From: JABDIY01 sp963803845
Lineage (GTDB): Bacteria; Actinomycetota; Acidimicrobiia; Acidimicrobiales; SZUA-35
DNA: 64,000 nucleotides
Direction: 5' to 3'
Assembly (NCBI GenBank): GCA_963803845.1
Contig: CAWDNZ010000005.1
Location: 1,116,001 to 1,180,000 of the forward strand
The position numbers were made by a program, and so were the translations under genes. Under the pieces are notes generated by a model, which saw only the letters and a program-made list of their open reading frames with translations, was not told the origin of the DNA and ran no database searches. This document shows, one piece after another, positions 34,838 through 43,828 of the stretch. Numbering within the stretch: the first letter of the stretch is position 1; each line of letters opens with the position of its first letter.

Positions 34838-35469
34838 AAGCGGTCAAGAATCACGTACGAGTAGTCCTTTGTGACGATCATCCGATCTGGCGTTCGGGAG
34901 TCCGAGCCGACTTGGGCGAGAATTTCCTGGTGGTAAGCGAGGCGAGCGATGCAACAGAAGCCATCGCCGCAATCAAGAAGCACCGCCCCGATCTCGTGGT
35001 TTGTGATCTACACATGCCCAATGGAGGCGGCATCGCGGTAGCCAAAGAATGCGGGGACGACACAAACATCGTGATGCTTACCGTCTCGGAGTCCGAGCGG
35101 GATCTGCTGGATGCGGTAGCTGCCGGAGCCAATGGTTACCTGGTGAAGTCCACCCCGCCGGAGGAGTTGCGCAATCGACTCTGGGCCGCCGCCAATGGCG
35201 AGCCGGTGTTCTCCCCTGCGTTGGCCGGATTGGTGATGGGCGAATTCCGCAAGCTCGCAAAGGCCAGCGGCGGTACCCAGCCCCTGTCTGACCGTGAGCG
35301 CGAGGTTCTTCAGTACGTGGCCAGGGGCCACAAGTACAAAGAGATCGGTGAAGAACTGTTCATCTCGGCCAAGACCGTGGAGAACCATGTTCGGAACATC
35401 CTGAAGAAGCTTCACCTGTCCCGCAGGCAGGAACTCATCCGGTACGCGCTGGACCACAACATCGAATAG
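34828..35469 (+). CDS. NarL/LuxR-family response regulator
   Basis: A 213-residue regulator with a receiver domain (1-120: acidic pair Asp16-Asp17, phospho-acceptor Asp60, switch Lys in 'YLVKS') and a LuxR-type HTH ('LSDREREVLQYVARGHKYKE' as LSDREREVLQYVA, then 'ISAKTVENHVRNILKKL'). It is the cognate partner of the overlapping HisKA_3 kinase. Target promoters are unknown. Confidence 0.94.
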   Translation: MAVEAVKNHVRVVLCDDHPIWRSGVRADLGENFLVVSEASDATEAIAAIKKHRPDLVVCDLHMPNGGGIAVAKECGDDTNIVMLTVSESERDLLDAVAAGANGYLVKSTPPEELRNRLWAAANGEPVFSPALAGLVMGEFRKLAKASGGTQPLSDREREVLQYVARGHKYKEIGEELFISAKTVENHVRNILKKLHLSRRQELIRYALDHNIE

Positions 35470-35478
35470 TCCGTCCGC

Positions 35479-38400
35479 TCATCGCTGTGGCGGAGTGTCG
35501 GGCCCGGCGGCTTTCTGGCTATTGGCCGTAGAAGCCAGGAGGTCGATGGCACGTGCGGCGAGGGGATCCTGCAGCTGCAATGCCTCGCTGACACTGTCGA
35601 TGGCAGCCACCACCCGGGTGACAGGGTCGGTATCGCCTCCCCCCAGTCGCTGCTTGCGGGCAAACGTGGCCTTGATCTCAGCCCAGCGTTCGCTTTGCTC
35701 TCCCTGCAACTGACCCCTCAGTTCGGCCAGCTTCAATAGATTCGCTTCGGCGGCACCGGTGAGGGCCTGGGACTCGGCGATGTAGTGGTCGTCCAAAAGG
35801 GCTTCCACCTCACCGGCATTCATCGCCGGGACGATCTTGGACGCCAGCCGGGCCATGTTTCGGTACGAACCTTGGAGTAGGAAGGGTGGTTCGGTCCGAT
35901 AGGCGTCGTCGGTTGCCGCTGAAGCGATGTACTGACGGTTCACCTTCAAGACGGTTTCCTGGACCTGGCGAAGGTGCCTGAGGGCTGCCACCATCTCGTT
36001 GATCTCGGCCGAAGAATAGGACCCGCCCAGAGCCGATTCGGACAGGGGTTCGCCCCCGGCCGCACGGAGGAAAGCATTAAAATCTTCGGGCGTAGATCCC
36101 GCCAACGGAGCCAGTACGGGATTGGAAGTTAGTGCATTCTCCAGATAGCTCCTGGCGAACACCTCGTCATTTCCGCCTACCACATCACCCAAGTTGTAGG
36201 TGTCGGCCCGGTTGGCCAGCATGTCAGGGATCTGGAAACGCTGACCGGATTCGGTGTATGGGTTGCCAGCCATGATCACAGCAAAACGTTTGCCGCGCAG
36301 ATCGAAGGTTCGGGATTCCCCGTTCCACACGCCTTCCACCCGACGCTGCCCATCACAGAGGGAGATGAACCGTTGCAGGAATTCCGGATTGGTGTGCTGG
36401 ATGTCGTCGAGATAGAGAATCACATTGGTGCCAACCGCGAATGCCATGTTGATGCGGTCGATCTCGCGTGCGGCCGTAGCACTTGCAGCCTGGGCGGGGT
36501 CGAGCGAGGTCACATCGTGGCCGAGCCCCGGACCGGAGACCTTCACCAGCGCCATGCCCAGACGGTCGGCGAGATATTCCACCAGCGTGGTCTTCCCGTA
36601 GCCGGGTGGCGACAGCAGCATCAACAGACCGGAGCGGGCCCCGGTGCGATCCTCGACCGTGCCGATCTGTCGAGCGAGGTTGTCGCCGATCAACGGGAGG
36701 TAGACCTTGTCGATCAACTGGTTGCGGACGAAACCTTCCGCAACCTGCGGTTCCAGATCATCGATGCGAAGTTTCCTACGAAGCTCAGCGAGGGCTGCTC
36801 GTCGGGCCCGGCCGAACACCTTGTGAGCGGGCATCACTTCGCCAACGTGGTGACGGACTTGTGCGGAGATGTTGTCTACCCGGCCGGTCAGGGTTCCCGA
36901 GGAGACGGTGGTGTGCTGGCCTAACAAACCAGAAATGGTGAACCCCAAATCAACTTCCACTACTCGCCGAGGAAGGCCGGGGGTCAAGAGGGTTGCGACC
37001 ACTTCCGGGATCAGATGGGTCTCGGCTACCTCGATGACCCGGTTGAGGTAGTCGGTGAGTACTGCATGGGCGCCGTGTAGGTCGCCGGAGAGGTCGCTCA
37101 CGATCGAGGCGACCACCGGGTTCTTTCGCAGGGACTGCACCAGACCGGTGGCGGCTGGACTGGTGGCGAAGGCGAACTCGGCTTCGACCGTCAACTCCGT
37201 CAGGAGGTAGCTGGCCACAGCAGGCTCAATCTCGAGAGTGGTCCGCAATTCAGCGGCAAGGTCGGCAAAGGCGGGGGCGGAAAGGCCGAGGTGACCGGCG
37301 GCGTTTCCTCTACGCAACCAGGTTGCTCTGGTCTCCTCATCGGTTCCCTCCCATGCCATCTGGGCCTCGGCTCGGAGACGGCCGGGGGCAACGAGGGAAC
37401 CGGCGGCAACGATGAGGGGCCCCACCACTGCGGCGATGGTGGCGGCATCTACATCGTGAACGCCACGGTCATAGCCCTCGTCGAGGCGAGTATCGACCTC
37501 GGCCTGGATAAGGGGCAAGACCCGTTTGGCGATGGTTTCCTTGGCCGCTGGTCCGGGCCGGGCGAATAGATTCGCCATCTGTTCCGGGGCGTCTCGCAAT
37601 GAATCGACGAAGTGGAAGGCGAGAACCGTGGAACGATAGAGATCGCTGGTCTCGGAGCTGAAAGGAAGGTCCCACAGACCTTTGGACGCATCGAGCACGT
37701 CGGAGTGGACTGGAAGGCGAAGTTCGGTGCCCGTGAGCACCGCTTCCAGCTCGTCACCGGTGGGGACGATCGTGAGCTCCCGTGTTCGCTCGTCCACGCT
37801 GAATCGATGCCGTCCCAGCTTCACCGCCTCGCCGTCGTAAAGGTCTTGGCGATCCCGCAGACTTCGCGCCGCACCATCCCGGGCGGCGCCCAATCGCGAC
37901 GCCAGCTCATCGGCCCGAACCGGCTCGCCCAGTTCGCGCAAGTCTTCCACCAGTGAGCGAATTCGGCTCACCATGGCGTCGGCGGCGAAGAAGCCGTTGA
38001 TCTCATCGACCGAACTGAGTTTCTCCGCCCGGTGAGCAACTCGATCCAGTGTGCGGGTAGCGGCGGAGATCAACCGTTCGGCCCGTCGTTGGCGATCGTC
38101 GACCAGCTGCTGGCGTTTGCCGCCGAGCGCCTCGGTCACCTGATCACGACGACTGTTGAGCTCTTCGAGCTGGGCGTCCGTGCGGGGTCCGGTGCTCTCT
38201 AGTTGCTCGAGCTGAAGCAGAAGCCGGGCCAGAGCTTCGTCGCAGGCCTCGGGAGTGTCGGCTCGTCCGACCGCGGTGGCGATGGATTGACCGAAAAGGC
38301 CGAGCTCGGTGGCGAAGGCGGCCCCGGTTTCGGACTCGATCAGGTCGGTACGGCGGCGATCTGCACCGGCTCGCACCCGGTTGAGCTCGGCCAAGACGCC

Positions 38401-40374
38401 ACTGACCTGCTCGAGCACGCTGGTGCGAACACGAGGGTCATCGACGACCAGGTCGCTGACGGTGCCAGCCACCACGTCCATGGAGGCAGCTACAGCGTCG
38501 ACCTCTTCGAGCAGAGCGTTGGCGGCCACCGAAGAATCGAGACTCGGGGTCTGGTCGCCCAGCGAGCCGAGTCGGTCATGGTAGGGAGCGAATGCGCCAT
38601 CCGAAGCCAGGTGCGCTGCGGCCCTCTGTGCCAACGAGTCATAGGCCTGGTCGCTGCTCTCGATCAGTTCGTCCACCCGAGCGATGTCAATCTCGCGACG
38701 GTCCCGAACGGTGTGAAGATGACCGATTTCCGTGCGCACCAACGCCAAGGCATCGATGAAAGCTTCGGTGGTTCGGGGAGGGCTCAGACGAAGATCTTCC
38801 AGGGTCCTGCCAACCGAGGCTTCCGCTTCGTTGAGAGCGCTCGAGGCTGCGCCCTTGACAGCCAGCATGCGTTCGAACTCGTCGATGACCTGTTCGGCCA
38901 CTACACGAATGTCGCGGGCTGGTCCGGCGAGATCGTTCGCTTCGGGGTCGGCTGACCAGTGGTGACTATCGACGAACCGTCCGGCCGATGCCACCAAATC
39001 GGCATACACCGAAGCGCTTGGCTCAACCCCACCGACGAGGCGGGTCAAGGCCAGTGCGTCGGCGATGCCGCTTACCAAGGCGGCGTTGCCGATGCGGTCC
39101 AGCTCCGACCTCTGCCGGGGCTGCGCTTCGTACCACTCGACGCTCGAGAACGGCGTTGCCCATATCTGAATTGGATGAATGCGGCTTGGCTCGGCTTCCT
39201 CCCTGAAGACCACCATGGTGCCGTCGGGAAAGAACGTATGGCCATGGCAGCTGATCGGCGCCGTCACCTCTTGGCGGACAACGTTGTAGGGCAGGAGAAC
39301 GCTGACGCCACTGGCTCTCTCGTGGAACACATAGACGACGTCTTCGCCGTTCGGCGACCGGACGACCTCGAGAAGTTCCATGTTGTCGGCTTCGAGATCG
39401 AACGTCCTGATCTCCCCCGTCTTCATGTAGACCCCGGAGGGAAAGATGATCCCCTGCCCGTCGGGCAGCTGCCGGAAGGTCTGACCCAGATCGTCGATCC
39501 GTTCGGCGGTGTGGGTGAGGAGGTTCACCACGTAGTAGCGATGATCCAACTCGCCATAGGGAAGGACGTCGAGCAAGACGAAATCGCCAGCCACCGCCCA
39601 AGAGATTTGGCAATCCTGGAGCGATTGATCGGCATGCTGGAGCGGATCTGTCAGAAGCTGTGTGCCGGCGCCCCCGTCGTCGAGCAGAATCTCCAGCGAA
39701 CCCCCCAGCGGGTTGACCACCACTCGATCGGTAAGTGCAACGTGCATGGAACCAACATGATCGGCCCGAGTGGCGAGGGTCCATTCCACATCCTGATGGG
39801 GAGGGAAACGATGATCGCGATCGCCACGGGCATCGAGATACCGAAGCGTGCCGTCGACCTCGACCTGCCACCGAAGCACTCGCACGTCGCCGATTCCTGA
39901 CCCCGTTCGGAAGACGGCGAGCAGGCGGTCGGCTCTGCGATAGAGCTGTTGGAGCGTTGTGTCTTTGAAATAGGTGTGGAGCTCCTCGAAATCCCGGTGG
40001 AATTGGTCATCATCCAGCGCGGTACCCGAAAGGCCCTCGGGATTAGGACTGAGCACGATCGGAGCCAACGCATTTTCTGGGTCGCTCGTGTAGTGATGGA
40101 CGGCGAACACGTCCTCGCTTCGAACCTCCGACTTCAGCCCAGCCGCAACGTTGTAGGCCAGGATCATCTGATCGCCCAGCGCCACCACATCTCGGGGAAC
40201 GGCGTTGGCTTCGGTCCGGACCCGCTCGGTTCCCAACAGCTTCATGGTGCTGGACCCAAAGGTGTCCAACCGGCGTTGGTTCAGCGAACTGGCCCGCTGG
40301 GCCAGATCGTCGGCGGCTTGCTCCAACCGCCCCCGCAGCAGCTGGTAGGTGGAGGTCTGTTGCCCCTCAGCCAT
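35479..40374 (-). CDS. Giant coiled-coil AAA ATPase ('DNA repair ATPase' family)
   Basis: A 1,631-residue protein of the family annotated as DNA repair ATPases (DUF3686 N-terminus). Residues about 1-450 look beta-rich and propeller-like, about 480-900 are largely coiled coil (long Arg/Glu/Leu helices), about 900-1,200 a further helical domain. The C-terminal AAA module has Walker A 'PPGYGKTT' (Lys1261), Walker B 'NVILYLDDIQ' (near 1,322) and a sensor-like 'VIMAGNPYTES'. GGGGG stands before ATG 40,374; an 18-codon extension to 40,428 is disfavoured. It is third in line with YqiJ-like and flotillin genes. The repair label is inherited annotation; the context points to a membrane-raft-linked machine. 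Confidence 0.85.
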   Translation of the reverse strand: MAEGQQTSTYQLLRGRLEQAADDLAQRASSLNQRRLDTFGSSTMKLLGTERVRTEANAVPRDVVALGDQMILAYNVAAGLKSEVRSEDVFAVHHYTSDPENALAPIVLSPNPEGLSGTALDDDQFHRDFEELHTYFKDTTLQQLYRRADRLLAVFRTGSGIGDVRVLRWQVEVDGTLRYLDARGDRDHRFPPHQDVEWTLATRADHVGSMHVALTDRVVVNPLGGSLEILLDDGGAGTQLLTDPLQHADQSLQDCQISWAVAGDFVLLDVLPYGELDHRYYVVNLLTHTAERIDDLGQTFRQLPDGQGIIFPSGVYMKTGEIRTFDLEADNMELLEVVRSPNGEDVVYVFHERASGVSVLLPYNVVRQEVTAPISCHGHTFFPDGTMVVFREEAEPSRIHPIQIWATPFSSVEWYEAQPRQRSELDRIGNAALVSGIADALALTRLVGGVEPSASVYADLVASAGRFVDSHHWSADPEANDLAGPARDIRVVAEQVIDEFERMLAVKGAASSALNEAEASVGRTLEDLRLSPPRTTEAFIDALALVRTEIGHLHTVRDRREIDIARVDELIESSDQAYDSLAQRAAAHLASDGAFAPYHDRLGSLGDQTPSLDSSVAANALLEEVDAVAASMDVVAGTVSDLVVDDPRVRTSVLEQVSGVLAELNRVRAGADRRRTDLIESETGAAFATELGLFGQSIATAVGRADTPEACDEALARLLLQLEQLESTGPRTDAQLEELNSRRDQVTEALGGKRQQLVDDRQRRAERLISAATRTLDRVAHRAEKLSSVDEINGFFAADAMVSRIRSLVEDLRELGEPVRADELASRLGAARDGAARSLRDRQDLYDGEAVKLGRHRFSVDERTRELTIVPTGDELEAVLTGTELRLPVHSDVLDASKGLWDLPFSSETSDLYRSTVLAFHFVDSLRDAPEQMANLFARPGPAAKETIAKRVLPLIQAEVDTRLDEGYDRGVHDVDAATIAAVVGPLIVAAGSLVAPGRLRAEAQMAWEGTDEETRATWLRRGNAAGHLGLSAPAFADLAAELRTTLEIEPAVASYLLTELTVEAEFAFATSPAATGLVQSLRKNPVVASIVSDLSGDLHGAHAVLTDYLNRVIEVAETHLIPEVVATLLTPGLPRRVVEVDLGFTISGLLGQHTTVSSGTLTGRVDNISAQVRHHVGEVMPAHKVFGRARRAALAELRRKLRIDDLEPQVAEGFVRNQLIDKVYLPLIGDNLARQIGTVEDRTGARSGLLMLLSPPGYGKTTLVEYLADRLGMALVKVSGPGLGHDVTSLDPAQAASATAAREIDRINMAFAVGTNVILYLDDIQHTNPEFLQRFISLCDGQRRVEGVWNGESRTFDLRGKRFAVIMAGNPYTESGQRFQIPDMLANRADTYNLGDVVGGNDEVFARSYLENALTSNPVLAPLAGSTPEDFNAFLRAAGGEPLSESALGGSYSSAEINEMVAALRHLRQVQETVLKVNRQYIASAATDDAYRTEPPFLLQGSYRNMARLASKIVPAMNAGEVEALLDDHYIAESQALTGAAEANLLKLAELRGQLQGEQSERWAEIKATFARKQRLGGGDTDPVTRVVAAIDSVSEALQLQDPLAARAIDLLASTANSQKAAGPDTPPQR

Positions 40375-40398
40375 AAGCGAACCCCCTGTCTTCCAACA

Positions 40399-40834
40399 GG
40401 CGGAGCGATGCCCGGTGAGCAGCCCCAATCCTACATTTCAGACCGCAGTTACTGGAGCGCCGGAGGCGAAGCCTCCGTGGCGTCAGAACGGCCCCCGGAG
40501 GGACAACACACACGCGGAGCGATACCCGGTGAGCAGCCCCAATCCCAGATTTCAGACTGCAGTTATCGGAACGCCAGAGGCGAAGCCTCCGTGGCGTTTC
40601 AACGGCCCCCGGAGGGACAACACACCCTTCGTGACTGGACGCAATCACCTGAGCAACAACGTTTCTATCAAGCGTTTGAACGCCCCCCGGAGGGACAACG
40701 CGGGCATTGTGAGCAGTCCGATCCGCACCTGTTGACGCAGCTATTGGAGCGCCGAGCAGGCAAAGCCTGCGTGGCGTTTGAACGCCCCCCGGAGGGACAA
40801 CACTGTCTTCGTGAGCGGACGCAATCACCTGAGC
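40399..40834. repeat. Hairpin-bearing degenerate repeat tract between flotillin and ATPase genes
   Basis: CCCCCGGAGGGACAAC occurs four times (40,492; 40,606; 40,684; 40,786), and hairpins of the form GGAGGC-GAA-GCCTCC or GCAGGC-AAA-GCCTGC, each enclosed by CGCC...GGCG, occur at 40,458-40,482, 40,572-40,596 and 40,750-40,776. A 114-bp unit starting CGGAGCGATRCCCGGTGAGC repeats at 40,401 and 40,515. GGACGCAATCACCTGAGC occurs at 40,637 and 40,817. All offsets (114, 78, 102, 180) are multiples of three, and both strands stay open for over 160 codons, yet no ribosome binding site or protein-like sequence supports a gene. 40,835-41,025 is purine-rich and otherwise featureless. Confidence 0.75.
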
Positions 40835-41025
40835 TAGAAGCCCTGAGGCTGCGGAGGGACGGAGCAGCATGAGCTACTGGGCCCCGCTGATTGAGCGAAG
40901 CGAGACTGGAGCGACCCGGAGCGAAGCCCGGATGCCCGGAGCGGGAGCAGAGGAAAGAGTCGGCAGTGCGGAAGCGTAGGGCAGCCGGTGCGGAGCAAAG
41001 GCGAGCGGAGGCATGAAACTGCCTG

Positions 41026-42975
41026 CTACTTCTTCAGCTGGTTGAGCAGATCGGCCACGCTGAGGTCCCGGATGCCGTCGGCACCGAGACCAGCGATGGC
41101 TTCGGTCAACTTGGCAACCAGGTCCTCGTCTCCGTTCTGATAGGGCTCGAGGATCTTGCTGAGCGTGTCGGACTTCTGCGTCATGCCGTCGATCGACTTG
41201 CCCGTGGTGATCGCCCCAACGAGCTTGTCTACGAACATGTCGGAGCCGCCCACGATGTCGATGTTGGCCGATTCGAGACCGGCCTTCATGGCATCGGCCT
41301 GAGCGGTTGCTACACCTATGGTGGCGTCAACCTCGGCGAGGCGGACTTTGGTGTCGGCTTCGAGACGACGAACGAATTCTTCGTGTTCCTGGCCCACACC
41401 CTCAAGCTCACGCATCGCTGCGGCCTTGTCGGTGAGACCTTTCGCTTCGCCTTTCAGCTTCGCTTCGGTGATCTCCGCTTCGGCCAGTCCGGAATCCCGG
41501 AGCTTGGAGGCCTCGGCCTCACCAAGTTCGCGAACCGCTCCAGCGCGGGCGAGCTCAACGTTGACATTGGCCAGACCGAGTTTCTCGTTGGCAGCGGCCT
41601 GAGCTTCCAAAACCTCTACCTCAGCAAGGCCGGCAGCGGCGGACTCGGCCTGCACGCCCTCGGCCATACGTATCTTCGCTTGCGCTCCCAGCTGGCTGGA
41701 CTCCAGTTCGGCCTTGGCCATACGAATCTGCTCACCGGCGCGGAACTCGGCGGCGGCTTCAGCGGCCTCAGCAGCCTTGATGTCCTTCACCAGGCTGGCC
41801 TGAGCCTCACCCTCGGCGAGAATCACGGCCGCGTCCTTCTGACGATTCGCCTGCTCAACGACTCGCAGTGAAGCGATCTCTTCTTCCTGGACGGCCACGG
41901 TCTTCTCCACCGCGATCCGGCTGCGGCGGAGGTCGGCGATTCCGGCCATCTCCTCTTCGAGCGACTTCTCCGCTGCCAGGGTCTCCACCTGGCGGCTCAT
42001 GTCCTCCAGCTCGGCGGCCTTGCGGACTCGCTCCACCTCGACGGCCAGAACCCGCTCGCGATTTTTCCCAGCCACAGCGATTTCTCGCTCCAGGTTTTCC
42101 TTCTCGATGCCGAGTTTCTGGTCAACCTCGAGGCCGGCCATCTCTGAACGGAGCCGTTCTTCTGCACGCACAGCTGCGGTGGTTGCCTCTTCGCGGGCGA
42201 TCACCGTTTGCACTTCGCGCTGCTGACGGGCCTCGGCATCGGCCTGCTGACGTTCCAGCTCCAGAACGGCTTCCTTGGTTTCAACGTTCTTGGCGGTGAG
42301 TTGCTTGCGCTCGTCGTTTCGGGCGTTGTTGGTTGCCACGTGCTCGATGGCAGTGAGCTCGGTGATCTTGCGAATGCCCTGAGCATCCAAGATGTTGTTG
42401 GAGTCCAGTGCGCTCAGCGGCGTCTGCTCCAGGTAGTCGATGGCCACATCTTCCAGGCTGTAGCCGTTGAGGTCGGTTCCGATCACCTCAATGATGCGGT
42501 CACGGAAGTTGGCTCGCTCGGTATAGAGCGAGATGAAATCCATCTGCTTGCCGACGGTCTTCAGCGCTTCGGAGAACTTGGCGGCGAAGAGCTCCTCCAG
42601 CGTTCCGATGTTGCTGGCCCGGTCGCACCCGATGGCCTGGGCCACCTTGATGACGTCTTCCGTGGCCTTGTTTACCCGCACGAAGAAGTTCACCTTGATA
42701 TCGGCGCGGATGTTGTCCTGACAGATCAATCCCTCGGTCTGACGACGATCGATCTCGATGGTCTTCACCGAGATATCCATGGTCTCGGCCTTGTGGATCA
42801 CCGGCAAGACCATCTGTCCGGTGAAAGTAACGTCAACCTTCTTGGCGCCACTGACCACCAGCGCATACCCCTGGGGGACCTTGCGATAGAAACTGGCGAA
42901 TGCCAGCGCGCCGATCACGACGATGCCCAGTACCAAGGCTGCCGCCACTAGTAGCCAAATGATGAATGTGCCCAT
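41026..42975 (-). CDS. yqiK: Flotillin-like SPFH protein (YqiK type)
   Basis: A 649-residue protein: an N-terminal membrane helix (5-28), an SPFH domain (about 30-220, 'KVPQGYALVVSGAKKVDV', 'DISVKTIEIDRRQTEGL'), a very long Glu/Ala-rich coiled coil (about 225-560) and a C-terminal flotillin segment ('DMFVDKLVGAITTGKSIDG', as DMFVDKLVGAITTG). Flotillins organise membrane microdomains. AAGGAAA precedes the ATG by about ten bases. It lies between the YqiJ-like gene (112 bases upstream) and the giant ATPase gene (650 bases downstream with the repeat tract). Confidence 0.93.
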   Translation of the reverse strand: MGTFIIWLLVAAALVLGIVVIGALAFASFYRKVPQGYALVVSGAKKVDVTFTGQMVLPVIHKAETMDISVKTIEIDRRQTEGLICQDNIRADIKVNFFVRVNKATEDVIKVAQAIGCDRASNIGTLEELFAAKFSEALKTVGKQMDFISLYTERANFRDRIIEVIGTDLNGYSLEDVAIDYLEQTPLSALDSNNILDAQGIRKITELTAIEHVATNNARNDERKQLTAKNVETKEAVLELERQQADAEARQQREVQTVIAREEATTAAVRAEERLRSEMAGLEVDQKLGIEKENLEREIAVAGKNRERVLAVEVERVRKAAELEDMSRQVETLAAEKSLEEEMAGIADLRRSRIAVEKTVAVQEEEIASLRVVEQANRQKDAAVILAEGEAQASLVKDIKAAEAAEAAAEFRAGEQIRMAKAELESSQLGAQAKIRMAEGVQAESAAAGLAEVEVLEAQAAANEKLGLANVNVELARAGAVRELGEAEASKLRDSGLAEAEITEAKLKGEAKGLTDKAAAMRELEGVGQEHEEFVRRLEADTKVRLAEVDATIGVATAQADAMKAGLESANIDIVGGSDMFVDKLVGAITTGKSIDGMTQKSDTLSKILEPYQNGDEDLVAKLTEAIAGLGADGIRDLSVADLLNQLKK

Positions 42976-43088
42976 TGCCGGAGTTTCCTTTCGAAGAAAC
43001 GTTGTGAAGCCACATGCGTAGACAGAGCTCTCTAATGGGCTTCGGAACGATCGAAGAGAGACCTGAGGTTTTGCCGTTTGGGTGAGGG

Positions 43089-43727
43089 CTAGGTGAGCGC
43101 AGCGACGTCGGGGCTGATTTGAAAGAGACCGTCGTTATCGACGCTCACAATCAGTCCCCGGGACCCCTGTGTCAGAGAATTGGACTCCGAACATCGCACC
43201 TGGATCGTGTGCGTGCTGGATTCGGCGTCTACCACCTCAGCCTGGCCGAAGGTGCGGCTGACCGAACCCGTTCGGACCGTACACAACCGACCAACAAGGT
43301 CTTGATGCTCGATGTGCGGCCTCACTGCAAACAGCGGAGCAAGCCGCTGCCCCACCCGCCCGGCGACAAATCCGGCCGCCAGAAGCGATCCAAAGAAGAT
43401 TCCAATAGCTGGGAACACGCCTGGTGGACCAGTGTCACTCGTGGTGAGCAGAGAGAGGCCGAAGCTGACGAACCAGCCGACGAAGCTAAGCACGGTGAAC
43501 GTGACGGTTATCGGGACGTGGTGAAGTTGCAGTTTGCGGAGAAACCCGCCGAGACCGTTCCCGACGTCGGTTTCTATATCCATATCAAGATCGACGTCGA
43601 TGTCCAGCATGCCGTCGCCGCCGACCCCGGTCACGAGGGTGAGGAGCCAGAATCCGACCGAGACGATGAGGAGGAACGTGAAGACGACGGTGGGTACACC
43701 CAGTGACACTTCCAGGAACCTGTCCAA
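43089..43727 (-). CDS. yqiJ: YqiJ/NfeD-like OB-fold membrane protein
   Basis: A 212-residue protein with an N-terminal helix (about 12-35), an acidic loop ('DIDVDLDMDIETDVG'), two more helices (about 70-115) and a C-terminal OB-fold domain (about 140-205, 'DLVGRLCTVRTGSVSRTFG', as DLVGRLCTVRTG). This is the YqiJ arrangement; YqiJ/NfeD proteins are the standing partners of flotillins. The start codon is TTG with GAGAGGTG six bases upstream. It heads the flotillin-ATPase operon. Confidence 0.85.
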   Translation of the reverse strand: MDRFLEVSLGVPTVVFTFLLIVSVGFWLLTLVTGVGGDGMLDIDVDLDMDIETDVGNGLGGFLRKLQLHHVPITVTFTVLSFVGWFVSFGLSLLTTSDTGPPGVFPAIGIFFGSLLAAGFVAGRVGQRLAPLFAVRPHIEHQDLVGRLCTVRTGSVSRTFGQAEVVDAESSTHTIQVRCSESNSLTQGSRGLIVSVDNDGLFQISPDVAALT

Positions 43728-43756
43728 CGCACACCTCTCTGGCCTGCTGGCCGATT

Positions 43757-43771
43757 GTTACTACTAGTAAC
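43757..43771. promoter_or_regulatory. Perfect 15-bp palindrome upstream of the yqiJ-flotillin operon
   Basis: GTTACTA-C-TAGTAAC is a perfect dyad around a central base, 29 bases before the TTG start of the YqiJ-like gene. Its position and symmetry fit an operator for a dimeric repressor or activator of the envelope operon. The cognate regulator is not evident in the window. Confidence 0.5.
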
Positions 43772-43812
43772 GTCGGCGCTAATCGCAGAGTTCCTGAGCA
43801 ATTCCGGATTTC

Positions 43813-43828
43813 GGTAGGAACACCTACC
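43813..43828. terminator. Short hairpin at the end of the flavodoxin-like gene
   Basis: GGTAGG (43,813) pairs with CCTACC (43,823) around AACA, at the stop codon of the minus-strand flavodoxin-like gene. There is no T-run, so termination activity is only a possibility. Confidence 0.3.

Noticed and set aside
40399..40834. Possible CRISPR array
   Set aside because: Repeat spacing is irregular (114, 78, 102), the intervening parts are themselves repeated, and no cas genes are nearby.
40367..40870. 167-codon minus-strand ORF with repeated 'VVPPGGVQTPRR'-like segments
   Set aside because: It follows exactly the DNA repeat tract, overlaps the ATPase start, has no ribosome binding site, and the opposite strand is equally open; better described as a repeat region.
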